33,234 bases of DNA from an uncultured Mediterraneibacter sp. (GTDB taxonomy: Bacteria; Bacillota; Clostridia; Lachnospirales; Lachnospiraceae). The stretch covers positions 1 to 33,234 of the forward strand of contig CALWAR010000027.1 of NCBI GenBank assembly GCA_944375765.1, given 5' to 3'. The translations under genes and the position numbers were made by a program. Of the stretch, positions 8,171 to 16,446 are shown in pieces. Position 1 is the first letter of the stretch. Each line of letters opens with the position of its first letter. A model generated the notes under the pieces. The model worked only from the letters and a program-made list of their open reading frames with translations, was not told the DNA's origin and made no database searches.

Positions 8171-9968
8171 GGGTTTCCTCCTTTCGTCCAATGCCCCAGG
8201 TAAGGGACTGTGTGTAACGTTCCCACATCCGTGTATAGGTTCCGTTTCGTTCCAGCAAAGTTTGGTGGGCGCCGTACTCTGCCAGGCGGCCGTTTTCCAT
8301 GACAAGGATCTGGTCTGCAGTGCGCACCGTTCCCAGGCGGTGTGCGATCATCAGTACAGTTTTTCCTTTCATCAGTTCTTTCAGGGCAGCCTGGATCTGC
8401 TGCTCATTCTCCGGGTCGGCAAAGGCTGTCGCCTCATCCAGTACCAGGATCGGAGCGTCCTGGAGGATAGCCCTGGCAATGGATATGCGCTGGGCTTCTC
8501 CTCCGGAGAGATGTACTCCTTCTTCTCCAAACACAGTGTCATACCCTTTGGGAAGACGGGCGATAAATTCATGGCACATGGCCGCTTTCGCCGCCCGGAT
8601 TACTTCATCCTCTGTGGCGTCCGGCCGTCCCATGCGGATGCTTTCCAGGATACTCTGGCCAAAGAGGTAGACATCCTGGAACACGAAGCTGACCTGTCCC
8701 ATCAAGGTCTCCTCTGACAGATTCCGGATATCTGTATTTCCGATGGAGATACTGCCGCTTTGCACATCCCAGAACCGTGGGATCAAATGGGCAATCGTGC
8801 TTTTCCCGCCGCCGGACGGCCCCACGACAGCAGTTATTTGCCCCTCCGGCGCCGTGAAGCTCACACCATCCAGCGCCTTATGTTCCGAACCGTCATAGGA
8901 AAAGGATACATTTTGAAATACGACGTCTGTTTTTTGAGGGACAGAACTATTTTCTACTTCCGGCAGTTCCGGCAGCGCCATCATGGCGTCAAAATTGGCG
9001 ACGCCCCCGGCAATCCTCATGCTGGAGGAGGACACATACATAAATTTATTCAGGACGGAGGCAACGGCCGGTGTGAACAGCAGATAGAACAGGAAACTGA
9101 GGAGGAAAGAAGCATAATCCTCTGTTCCCTGCCCGATCAGGATACCGACAGGCAGCAAAAACAGATAAATATTATTGATGATTGCTGTGAAGGCGGCCAT
9201 GTAATTTTCCCACTTCAGGGTATAGCTGAGCATGATTTTCGTGTATGCCGCGATGGAATCTTTAAGCTGCCTGAAAGAACGCGCTGTCTGTCCGAAAGCT
9301 TTCAGGACCGGCATCCCCCGGATATATTCCACGGAAGCCTCCGTCATGTCGGCGCTGCTCTTTTGGATTTCCTGCATGACCTCCGGCCCGGCTTTTCCTA
9401 TGGTCATCATCTGGATGGCAAAAGCGAGGATCACTGCCGCCAGTGCCGCCAGTCCAAACCGCCAGTCAAAAACGAATAACAACACAAGAAGTACCGCCGG
9501 GGCCGTAAAGGATGCGACCATATCCGGATAGGAATGAGCCAGAAATTTTTCTATTTTATCTATATCCTCATCAATGACCTTTCTGAGCCGCCCACTGCCA
9601 AGTGTCAGGTGGAACCCTAAAGGCACTTTCGCCAGATGCCTGGTAAATGCGGTTTTGAGTTCATACTGCGTGCCAAAAGCCGCTATATGGGCACAGATCG
9701 AAGACGCCAGAAAGCACAGCGCATCCGCAGCGATTCCTGCGATGGCGATCCACCCGTATCCTGCAACGGTCTCAACCTGCAGGGCGGAAAAGTCCGGGTA
9801 AACAGCGATCACATCCCGTATGATCCAATAAACCGCCAGATATGGAACAAATGAAGCTGCTGCAGCCAAAGCGGCCAAAATGCCGCTTGCTGTTAATAAT
9901 CCTTTATGGCCGGATGCCAGGGCAAACAGCCGTGACATGCCGCCTTGTTCTTTTTTTCTGTTCGCCAT
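8163..9968 (-). CDS. ABC half-transporter, exporter fold, first of a pair
   Basis: A 601-residue permease-ATPase fusion. Hydrophobic helices span about residues 20-300. The ATPase has Walker A GPSGGGKST (about 386), signature LSGGEAQRISIARAIL (about 490) and Walker B ILVLDEATAFADPENE (about 510). The unusual ATAFADPE run after Walker B, in place of the common ATSALD, is to my recollection also found in the YbtQ/IrtB type of siderophore-linked ABC proteins. The start codon shares one base with the stop of the MptD-like gene (TAATG), and the gene's end overlaps the second ABC gene, so the operon is tightly coupled. Substrate unknown; iron-chelate uptake is one hypothesis. Confidence 0.85.
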   Translation of the reverse strand: MANRKKEQGGMSRLFALASGHKGLLTASGILAALAAAASFVPYLAVYWIIRDVIAVYPDFSALQVETVAGYGWIAIAGIAADALCFLASSICAHIAAFGTQYELKTAFTRHLAKVPLGFHLTLGSGRLRKVIDEDIDKIEKFLAHSYPDMVASFTAPAVLLVLLFVFDWRFGLAALAAVILAFAIQMMTIGKAGPEVMQEIQKSSADMTEASVEYIRGMPVLKAFGQTARSFRQLKDSIAAYTKIMLSYTLKWENYMAAFTAIINNIYLFLLPVGILIGQGTEDYASFLLSFLFYLLFTPAVASVLNKFMYVSSSSMRIAGGVANFDAMMALPELPEVENSSVPQKTDVVFQNVSFSYDGSEHKALDGVSFTAPEGQITAVVGPSGGGKSTIAHLIPRFWDVQSGSISIGNTDIRNLSEETLMGQVSFVFQDVYLFGQSILESIRMGRPDATEDEVIRAAKAAMCHEFIARLPKGYDTVFGEEGVHLSGGEAQRISIARAILQDAPILVLDEATAFADPENEQQIQAALKELMKGKTVLMIAHRLGTVRTADQILVMENGRLAEYGAHQTLLERNGTYTRMWERYTQSLTWGIGRKEETHA

Positions 9969-10588
9969 TATTTCACCTCTTTCATCAATCCCGCCTTTAC
10001 AAAATGCTTCTTAAAAATCCCACGGGCAAGGAGTGTCCCGCAGATGGCGGTGATCACAGTTACAACGACAGCCAGGATCAGGTAAGGTCCGGAGATAAAG
10101 TCCACAAGCTGCGCCATAAATTCATTGTCAATACTGTTCGTGGCGGCGAGCCGGGAATAGTAATCTTTCATGGTGAGCAGCGGCACATAGGAGCCGATAG
10201 CGGTAGACGCCATCAGGACCGCATAACCGATGCTCCCGGCTATATAACTTGTGTATTTTCTGCTCCGGGCAATCAGTTCCGCAAGGACTGTTCCAATTAC
10301 AACAGAAACAAGAATTGGCCAGCCGCTTCCCATAGCGAACATAACCAATGCGAACAGGATGCCGAAAATAAGGATTGCGCCCGTCTTTGGTGTTTTTGCC
10401 CTCAGCAGCATGTAAACCGGCGCGGCGATCAGCGCCCCCAGAGCAGCTCCGAATGGCTGTGTGTAGACGGTCATGCTCATGACCATAATGCAAACCATGA
10501 ACAACACTATGAAAATCACGGTGAAAATGCCCAGGTTGATGAAATCCCTGCCTTTCAGTCTGGTCGCCGGTATGTTTGTTTTGCTCAT
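9968..10588 (-). CDS. MptD/Trep_Strep-family ECF transporter S component
   Basis: A 206-residue, very hydrophobic protein with about five or six membrane segments, starting at about residue 13 (LGIFTVIFIVLFMVC). The sequence style, including the QPFGAALGALIAAPVYMLL region and a short basic C-terminus, matches the Trep_Strep (MptD) family of putative ECF substrate-binding subunits. ATG 10588 has GAGAGGAG just upstream and is preferred over ATG 10609. It follows the double ATPase by 28 bases and overlaps the next ABC gene by one base. S components define what is taken up; the ligand of this family is not established. Confidence 0.8.
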   Translation of the reverse strand: MSKTNIPATRLKGRDFINLGIFTVIFIVLFMVCIMVMSMTVYTQPFGAALGALIAAPVYMLLRAKTPKTGAILIFGILFALVMFAMGSGWPILVSVVIGTVLAELIARSRKYTSYIAGSIGYAVLMASTAIGSYVPLLTMKDYYSRLAATNSIDNEFMAQLVDFISGPYLILAVVVTVITAICGTLLARGIFKKHFVKAGLMKEVK

Positions 10589-10616
10589 AGATAACTCCTC
10601 TCTTTCCATTTAATTT

Positions 10617-12017
10617 TTATCGCTTTTCTTTTTCCAGGGATATGACCTGTGTACAGGCTTTTGCCAGAAACTCATGGTCATGGGAAATTACGACAATCGC
10701 TTTCCCCTGATCCGCCAGATTTTTCAGTATATCAGAGACACGCCGCATATTTTCGTAATCCAGGCCGCTGGTTGGTTCGTCGAACAGCAGTAATTGTGCC
10801 GGAGATAACGCCGCCAGTGCGATGCAGAGCCGCTGTTTCTGCCCACCGGACAGGGAAAGCGGATGTCGCTCCCGGACGCCTGAGAGATCGAGGGCGTCCA
10901 GAAGCTCCCGTATCTCGTCTTCATCAGGTGCCGAGCCGGACAGGCTCAGTCTCATTTCTGACTCCACACTTTCACAGAAAAGCTGATAGTTCGGATCCTG
11001 CATCACCAGGAAAACCTGGTGTTTGCGGGAAGACGCTTCTGCCAGCGAACCATGAAAGTAGATCTGTCCGCTGTGTTCTTTCATAAGGCCGCAGACGGTT
11101 CTGACAAGGGTTGTCTTCCCAATCCCGTTTCGCCCGGTAATGCCAAGGATTTCTCCGGTCTGCACCGTAAAACTCACATTCTCCAGCACCGGACGTTTCC
11201 CACGCCGGACAGACAGCTTCCGCACTTCCAATGACGGCATCCGTACAGGGCAGCCTGCGGGTGTATGGGCAATGTCTGTATCCCACAGGGACCGTAAGCC
11301 AAGGGCATGCAGTTCTGACACCGTCTTCTCAAGCAGCCTGTCCGCCGGTACGTCTTCTGCAATCCGTCCATTCTCCATTCGGATGATCCGGTCAGCGACG
11401 CCGTTTAAGTAATACAGCCTGTGTTCGGCAATAAGGATGGTTTTTCCCTGCCGCTTCAAAGTCAGGAGCACCTGACGCAGCCGTCGGATAGCCCGGCGGT
11501 CAAGGTTGGCTGAAGGCTCATCCAGAACATAAATTTCCGGTGAGAGCGCATATACGCTTCCAAAAGCAATACTTTGCTTTTCCCCGCCAGAGAGCTGGAA
11601 AATATCACGTTTACATAAGTTCTCTAAATGCAGTGTTTTTACTGTGTCTTCATATCGCCGGTGCATTTCCCCACAGGGGACGCCGCAGTTTTCCATACCG
11701 AATACCAGCTCACTGTCCGTATCGGTGTTGAAAAACTGCGTCCAGGGATTCTGGAATACCGAACCTACAAAGCCGCAGAGTTCGTGTGGTTCTTTCCCCA
11801 GCACATCTTCGCCGTTTATCAGCACCAGTCCTTCTAATTTGCCCGGATAAAAATCAGGGATCAGACCATTTGCCAGGCGGGTAATCGTTGTTTTTCCACA
11901 ACCGGAATTTCCGGAGAGTACCACGCACTCTCCAACGCCGATCTGCAGGCTTACATCTGAAAGGGCATCTTCTTCCCCGCCTTCATACTGAAAAGACACT
12001 TCTTTTAACTCAATCAA
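10617..12017 (-). CDS. ECF transporter ATPase with two fused ABC domains (EcfA-EcfA')
   Basis: Two ATP-binding domains in one chain of about 466 residues. Domain 1 has Walker A GNSGCGKTT (about 39), signature LSGGEKQS (about 142) and IYVLDEPSANLD. Domain 2 has Walker A GRNGIGKTT (about 296), signature LSLSGGQKQRLCIALA (about 387) and LLLFDEPTSGLD. This layout is typical of fused cobalt/energy-coupling-factor ATPases. The proposed start is TTG at 12015-12017: its TTGA overlaps the EcfT stop, a GGGGGTGG ribosome site lies upstream, and MIELKEVSFQYEGG is a normal family beginning. ATG 12059 would add 14 residues. It should power the MptD-like S component, but its EcfT partner here is truncated. 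Confidence 0.82.
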   Translation of the reverse strand: MIELKEVSFQYEGGEEDALSDVSLQIGVGECVVLSGNSGCGKTTITRLANGLIPDFYPGKLEGLVLINGEDVLGKEPHELCGFVGSVFQNPWTQFFNTDTDSELVFGMENCGVPCGEMHRRYEDTVKTLHLENLCKRDIFQLSGGEKQSIAFGSVYALSPEIYVLDEPSANLDRRAIRRLRQVLLTLKRQGKTILIAEHRLYYLNGVADRIIRMENGRIAEDVPADRLLEKTVSELHALGLRSLWDTDIAHTPAGCPVRMPSLEVRKLSVRRGKRPVLENVSFTVQTGEILGITGRNGIGKTTLVRTVCGLMKEHSGQIYFHGSLAEASSRKHQVFLVMQDPNYQLFCESVESEMRLSLSGSAPDEDEIRELLDALDLSGVRERHPLSLSGGQKQRLCIALAALSPAQLLLFDEPTSGLDYENMRRVSDILKNLADQGKAIVVISHDHEFLAKACTQVISLEKEKR

Positions 12018-12340
12018 AGCACCACCCCCATCACTGCTCGCAGGAACAGCACTCCGCAAAGCGTTCCTGAAAAAAGCAATGTAACGATAAAATCTTTCCC
12101 CGTGAGGCGCAGCCTGGTAAAAGCCGTCCGGGATCCGGGATTATCCAGTCCCCGTGTGATGGAGGCGGCAGAAAGTTCCTCGGCTACGGTGGAAGACCGC
12201 ACTAAAAGCGGAGTAAGAAATCCTTCAAACAGAAGAGACGGCTTTTTCCATAGATTACCAGGCGTCAGGGAGAGTCCCTTAAGTTCCATAGCGTCCCGTA
12301 TGTTCCGGATTTCCTCTCTGGCAGTTGGGAAAAAGCGCAT
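12014..12340 (-). CDS. EcfT (CbiQ-like) fragment, C-terminal half only
   Basis: A 108-residue frame that begins directly at MRFFPTAREEIRNIRDAMELKG, a segment normally near the middle of EcfT proteins of about 230-260 residues. The two cytoplasmic coupling regions remain in altered form (AMELKGL and ASITRGLDNPGSR), as does one C-terminal membrane helix, but the usual four N-terminal helices are absent. Upstream on the same frame there are 15 more codons to a TAA with no EcfT-like residues. This is therefore a truncated gene. The AraC promoter on the other strand lies exactly at the break. The protein may be nonfunctional, or a short remnant that still docks the ATPase. Confidence 0.7.
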   Translation of the reverse strand: MRFFPTAREEIRNIRDAMELKGLSLTPGNLWKKPSLLFEGFLTPLLVRSSTVAEELSAASITRGLDNPGSRTAFTRLRLTGKDFIVTLLFSGTLCGVLFLRAVMGVVL

Positions 12341-12344
12341 GGTC

Positions 12345-12373
12345 TTGCCCGATTTGCGGGAAAATGGTATAAT
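12345..12373 (+). promoter_or_regulatory. Promoter of the AraC-family gene
   Basis: TTGCCC at 12345-12350 and a perfect TATAAT at 12368-12373 are 17 bases apart on the + strand. Transcription would start near 12380 and read into the AraC gene. The promoter begins five bases upstream of the EcfT fragment on the opposite strand. Confidence 0.65.
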
Positions 12374-12380
12374 TTCATTT

Positions 12381-12398
12381 GGTTAGAAATAGCTAACC
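12381..12398. promoter_or_regulatory. Inverted repeat GGTTAG-N6-CTAACC, operator candidate
   Basis: Perfect 6-bp arms at 12381-12386 and 12393-12398 surround the expected transcription start of the AraC gene, in the divergent region facing the ECF/ABC operon. The half-sites resemble those of DtxR-family iron boxes (GGTTAG/CTAACC), but the spacing is 6 rather than 1, so this identity is only a suggestion. Confidence 0.45.
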
Positions 12399-12494
12399 AC
12401 GGCCAGTATAGATATTCTTCTGCATTCCTGCAAGAGATTTTGACGCATTATGGCTTTTGTAAAAGGAAAAATGTCTGATGGAAAAGGTGATGGG

Positions 12495-13472
12495 ATGATA
12501 ACACAAGACACAAAAGAATGGATGGCCGGCATGTGCCTGGCTATGGGGCTCAGGGAAAATATGGAAAATCCCTTTGGGTGCGGAAGTTACTGGGAGGGAC
12601 AGGAACAGACGCGGGGCTGGTTCTGGTATCTGGCGCACGATACTTATTTCGTCCTGACGAAATGCGACTTTTCTTTCCTCCAGGATAAACGCCTCACCAT
12701 GCCGCAGAATTCCCTGTATATTTCCCTGCGGCTGGACTATGCAGGGCATCTTCCCCCCGGAAAGATCCTGGCGTTTATGGAAGAAAAGGGCGACGCCGCC
12801 AATACAGTTATGAGAGCCGGAAGCCATGTGGCTTATACCGAAGTCCTCTACATGCCTTCCTTTTATATGAGGCACTTGCAAACAGCCTTTACCTCATCCA
12901 ATGCAAACCCAATAGAAATTCTAAAAAACATGGGCGGCGAACACAACTGGACGTCGGAGATGATGGATATTCTCTCAGACATCCGGAAATGCAGCAGTAC
13001 CGGCATGGCGGGAGAACTGTACTATGTAGGAAAGGCCTATGAACTCATGGCTTCTCTCATTGCCATGGGAACCAGGAGACTGCCGAAAAAAAGTGAGGAT
13101 TATGAACATATCCTGCGGGTGATTGCTTTCATGGATGCACATTATACGGAGGACGTCCGCCAGGGGGAACTGGTCAAAATCTCCCGTATGAGTTCTACAA
13201 AGCTGAAAAACCTGTTCCGGCAATTCACCGGCTGTACAATTACAGATTATCTGCAGTCGAAAAAAGCGGATCATGCGGCCCATCTGCTGGCGGATACCGA
13301 AATGACGGTGGAGCAGATCGCAAAACAAGTGGGATTTGGCACGGCAACGGGATTCTCCACGTCTTTCCGCAAACAGTCCGGCATCTCCCCAACAGAATAC
13401 AGAAAACGGATGCGGATAAGCTGCATGAAGAACCCCTCTCAGGCAGAGAACCTGCGTTTTGATGAAATGTAG
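12495..13472 (+). CDS. AraC-family transcriptional regulator, PchR/YbtA-like
   Basis: About 325 residues. The C-terminal 85 residues (about 225-310) form an AraC double helix-turn-helix: GELVKISRMSSTKLKNLF for the first HTH, and VEQIAKQVGFGTATGFSTSF followed by SGISPTEYRKRM for the second. The N-terminal 200 residues are a less conserved sensing domain. It is divergent from the ECF/ABC operon with a shared control region, so it most likely regulates that operon. Related AraC proteins of the PchR/YbtA group sense siderophores. ATG 12495 has AAGGTGA at fitting distance; ATGs 12450 and 12471 are in-frame alternatives and might be used, as the promoter lies about 80 bases upstream of the first. 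Confidence 0.83.
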   Translation: MITQDTKEWMAGMCLAMGLRENMENPFGCGSYWEGQEQTRGWFWYLAHDTYFVLTKCDFSFLQDKRLTMPQNSLYISLRLDYAGHLPPGKILAFMEEKGDAANTVMRAGSHVAYTEVLYMPSFYMRHLQTAFTSSNANPIEILKNMGGEHNWTSEMMDILSDIRKCSSTGMAGELYYVGKAYELMASLIAMGTRRLPKKSEDYEHILRVIAFMDAHYTEDVRQGELVKISRMSSTKLKNLFRQFTGCTITDYLQSKKADHAAHLLADTEMTVEQIAKQVGFGTATGFSTSFRKQSGISPTEYRKRMRISCMKNPSQAENLRFDEM

Positions 13473-13473
13473 A

Positions 13474-13518
13474 AAAGAAAAGGCGGCGGAAATGTAAAAC
13501 GCGGTCTTATTCCGCCGC
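13474..13518 (-). terminator. Intrinsic terminator of the phosphatase-YibE operon
   Basis: GCGGCGGAA at 13483-13491 pairs with 13510-13518 (9 bp). Read on the - strand, the stem contains the last codons of yibE and the stop lies in the loop, and it is followed by a CTTTTCTTTTC tract. It may also stop read-through from the convergent AraC gene. Confidence 0.65.
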
Positions 13519-14715
13519 AGCTCCGATCTTTCTGCCATTTGCCCGCATTTCTGATATCTGTTTCCGGACAGCGTGCTTCTTACGTGTGAGAAGAAGCCCT
13601 GCTGCCAGGGCGGTAAACGGCGCTACAGTCACCAGACCGAAACTCCCCACCACCGTGTCCAGGATCTCCGCGGACACATACTTATAATTCAGGATATGAT
13701 CCACAGGCGTTCCCTGCGCCATAAACACCATGAGCAGGGTGATATATCCGCCCGAGTATGCCAGGAGGAGTGTGGTGGTCATTGTCCCCATTGCAGCACG
13801 CCCTACATTCATGCCTGATCCAAATGCCTCTCTCCACGAAATATCCGGTTTTTTCTCCACCACCTCGTGAACAGCAGAGGTAATGTCGACAGACAGATCG
13901 ATCATAGCGCCGGCGGCTCCGATAAAGATACTGCTCATAAAGATGGCTGTCAGATCCAGATGCTGGAAGCCACTGTAAAGCAGAGATTCTGAATCCGGCA
14001 TCACCGCGCCGTTGATCTTAAACAGATCCGTGAACAGCATCCCAAGGATACAGGTTGCCAAAATTCCGAGAAGCGAACCAAGGGACGCGGTGACTGTGCG
14101 CCTGTCCACTCCGTACACAAAAAACAGGATGATGAGGGTAAGGAAAACCGTCACGGCGATCCCCACCCAGATCGGAGAATATCCCTTTAAATACGCGGGA
14201 ACCAGTATTTTCCATATAGTCAGGATGGTAATTGCAAAGGAAAAGATTGCCCAGATCCCATTCCTGCCGGCCACCGCAATAAGAAAGGCCGCAAAGACTG
14301 CCAGAAGGATGACTTCTTTGTCCAGCCGGAAATGATCGGTCATCACCGCGGAAGAAATCTCCCCTTCGTTCATGCTGATGGTCACAAAGGCTTTGTCGCC
14401 TGGTTTGAAAATTTTGTCCTTTTCCAGCGAACCACTTAAGAAATTCACTCCTGTGATCTCCTGCCCTTTAAAAGTCCCATCCTCTATGCGCATCACACAG
14501 GACTGCTCCCCGGACTGTATCAGGCCGGAACTTTTAATGGCGGAATTATCCACCTCAGTCACGATACCTGTCGCCCGTTCCGACCCCTGATAGATCAAAG
14601 CATCCTCATAGCCGGTGGGAATGGCTATGAGGACTGCTGTCAAAAGAATACCAATGACAATACTCAGGAGCATATTTTTCTTCTTGCTGAAAAAAATACG
14701 TTTCATCTGTTTCAT
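13507..14715 (-). CDS. YibE/F-family multi-pass membrane protein
   Basis: A 402-residue protein with one N-terminal membrane helix (about residues 14-33), an extracytoplasmic segment of about 95 residues (about 36-130, with GIVTEVDNSAIKSSG and GDKAFVTI), and about seven further helices. The YibE/F features are clear: IFIGAAGAMIDLSVDITSAVHEV and the GMNVGRAAMGTMTTTLLLAYSGG region. The molecular role of the family is not established. Its start overlaps the alkaline phosphatase stop by 4 bases (ATGA), implying coupled translation. This suggests a function linked to phosphate or phosphate-ester metabolism; that link is inference. The C-terminal tail is basic and cytoplasmic. Confidence 0.85.
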   Translation of the reverse strand: MKQMKRIFFSKKKNMLLSIVIGILLTAVLIAIPTGYEDALIYQGSERATGIVTEVDNSAIKSSGLIQSGEQSCVMRIEDGTFKGQEITGVNFLSGSLEKDKIFKPGDKAFVTISMNEGEISSAVMTDHFRLDKEVILLAVFAAFLIAVAGRNGIWAIFSFAITILTIWKILVPAYLKGYSPIWVGIAVTVFLTLIILFFVYGVDRRTVTASLGSLLGILATCILGMLFTDLFKINGAVMPDSESLLYSGFQHLDLTAIFMSSIFIGAAGAMIDLSVDITSAVHEVVEKKPDISWREAFGSGMNVGRAAMGTMTTTLLLAYSGGYITLLMVFMAQGTPVDHILNYKYVSAEILDTVVGSFGLVTVAPFTALAAGLLLTRKKHAVRKQISEMRANGRKIGAAAE

Positions 14716-16319
14716 TCCACTCCTGTTAATTCTGCCATTTTTTTGTAAATGTCTGTATTGTCGTAGTAGCCTTCAAAAAGTTCCTGGCCCGCCCCCTGGG
14801 CAAAAACCTCTACCGGGAGCCCTGTATGTGCGTAGGAGCCAAAATTAACGCCGCTTTTGTTGTTCAGGATATGGGTGATTGTCACGGTCAGAGGCTCGTA
14901 GCTTCCGTATTTTACATACTCGTCCTGACCGAACTCTTCTTCCTCCCCGGTCCTGCTCATCGTCGTCTCATACGCCTCTCTTAGCTTGTCATACTCATAC
15001 TGAGTCATGACCAGGCTTCCGTCATTTTCGGACTCCGGATGCATGTCCGCGCTGTCCTTTTGCTGTGTGGAAGCTGCTTCCGTGACCGGCGCCTGAAGAC
15101 CGAACAGCTCTGTGACGTCTTTCATGACTGTGTCAAAGTCTGTCTTATTCTCCTTATAGCCTGTCACATAGTCAGAGTCAAACTTTGCGTAGGAAATCTT
15201 CTGGTTATTAAAATTCTGAAGGAAAGTGTCATAGTCAGTTCCCGCATATCCGATGGTCAGACCTCCTGTCTCATGGTCGCCGGTCACTAAGATCAGAGTT
15301 TCGTCCGGATGCTCATTGTAAAATTCCACAGCCTCTGCTACCGCATTATCCAGCGCGATCGTGTCGCTGATGGTAGCAGCAGCGTCATTTGCATGACATG
15401 CCCAGTCGATTTTGCCTCCCTCTACCATCATGAAGAAGCCGGTGTCATTGTCCAGCATCTCAATCCCCTTGTCCACATAATCCGCCAGAGCCCACTCGCC
15501 GTCCTGCAGATCCATGTCGTAGGACATGGCGTCGCTGTCTGCAAGATGCTCGTCAATGACGATCGTCTTCCCATCTGCGGATGTAAGCGCCTCTGCCTCT
15601 GCCTGGGTCTTTACTACCTTGTAGCCGGCCTCCTCAGCTGCGGCGTAAAGGTCTTTCCGGTTCTCATCCTCCCCTGTCGGCGAGAGGAGCGCGCCGCCTG
15701 CAAAATAGTCAAATTCACTCTCGATCAGCTCAAGACCAATGTCATAATAGTCGTTTCTGGATGCCTGGTGAGCATAGAACGCTGCCGGCGTCGCATGATT
15801 TAAATTCACGCTGGAAATAACCCCGATCTTATAATCTTTCTGCGCTTTCAGCTTTTCCGCGATAGTCTCATATTCTTCGGAAAAATCCTCGCTGACATTG
15901 ATACTTCCGCTCCATGTCTTGTTGCCTGTTGCAATAGAAGTGGCTGTGGAGGCCGAATCAGGCGCAAAGGATGTACTGTCATAAGTCTGCGCTGAGCCTG
16001 CTACCGGGAAGTTCATCATATTCAGATTATTCCGGCTGTCCAGTACTGTTTGCTCCTCCCCGTCCACGGTGACTTTCTCAGCATTTTCCGCTATGGCATT
16101 CGCGCTCACAAAATAATTCGTGAGCTGGATCTGAGGATAGCTCATGCCGTCCCCGATAAACAGAAATACATATTTGGGCGTCTTTCCATCTGTCCGGCCG
16201 ACGCTCTGAACTTCTGCCTCCGCATTTTCTGTTGTGGACGGGGTGTTACCGCAGCCTGTCAAAAGACCTGACGCCAGCATCATAGACGCTAAAGTCAGAC
16301 ATACAATTTTCTTCTTCAT
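14712..16319 (-). CDS. phoA: Alkaline phosphatase, PhoA-like lipoprotein
   Basis: A 535-residue phosphomonoesterase anchored outside the membrane. The N-terminus is a lipoprotein signal with lipobox LLTGC (Cys23). Metal and catalytic segments follow: FLFIGDGMSYPQ (metal Asp, about 51), DSASTATSIATG with the Ser nucleophile (about 118-129), VEGGKIDWACHANDAA, LVTGDHETGGL (about 345) and AHTG near the C-terminus (about 497). An insertion before the last motif carries an acidic, Gln-rich segment. It releases phosphate from organic esters. ATG 16319 has a GGAGG ribosome site; ATG 16400 would precede the signal peptide and is rejected. A PhoP-like box lies upstream, and yibE/F is overlapped downstream. 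Confidence 0.9.
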   Translation of the reverse strand: MKKKIVCLTLASMMLASGLLTGCGNTPSTTENAEAEVQSVGRTDGKTPKYVFLFIGDGMSYPQIQLTNYFVSANAIAENAEKVTVDGEEQTVLDSRNNLNMMNFPVAGSAQTYDSTSFAPDSASTATSIATGNKTWSGSINVSEDFSEEYETIAEKLKAQKDYKIGVISSVNLNHATPAAFYAHQASRNDYYDIGLELIESEFDYFAGGALLSPTGEDENRKDLYAAAEEAGYKVVKTQAEAEALTSADGKTIVIDEHLADSDAMSYDMDLQDGEWALADYVDKGIEMLDNDTGFFMMVEGGKIDWACHANDAAATISDTIALDNAVAEAVEFYNEHPDETLILVTGDHETGGLTIGYAGTDYDTFLQNFNNQKISYAKFDSDYVTGYKENKTDFDTVMKDVTELFGLQAPVTEAASTQQKDSADMHPESENDGSLVMTQYEYDKLREAYETTMSRTGEEEEFGQDEYVKYGSYEPLTVTITHILNNKSGVNFGSYAHTGLPVEVFAQGAGQELFEGYYDNTDIYKKMAELTGVE

Positions 16320-16395
16320 AGTTTTCCTCCTGGTGTTTTTAACTGTTACGCCCTTAAAATTAGCATAAAGATCCGGAGGCTTACAATCAGCATTT

Positions 16396-16423
16396 ACCAA
16401 AGTTTTCGTAAAATGTCTGTTAA
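16396..16423 (-). promoter_or_regulatory. PhoP-like box upstream of alkaline phosphatase
   Basis: Read on the - strand, three hexamers TTAACA (16418-16423), TTTACG (16407-16412) and TTTGGT (16396-16401) occur at an exact 11-bp period. This is the direct-repeat layout of Firmicute PhoP sites (TTAACA-like, 4-6 bp gaps). A possible -10, TATGCT, lies at 16362-16367. It would mean phosphate-starvation control; no protein evidence is visible in the window. Confidence 0.5.
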
Positions 16424-16446
16424 GAGAAAAGGCGCAATGGTATAAT
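16418..16446 (+). promoter_or_regulatory. Promoter toward the XRE regulator gene
   Basis: A perfect TATAAT at 16441-16446 has a weak -35 candidate TGTTAA at 16418-16423, spaced 17 bases. The -35 coincides with the first PhoP-like hexamer of the divergent phosphatase promoter, so the two directions may interfere. Confidence 0.5.
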
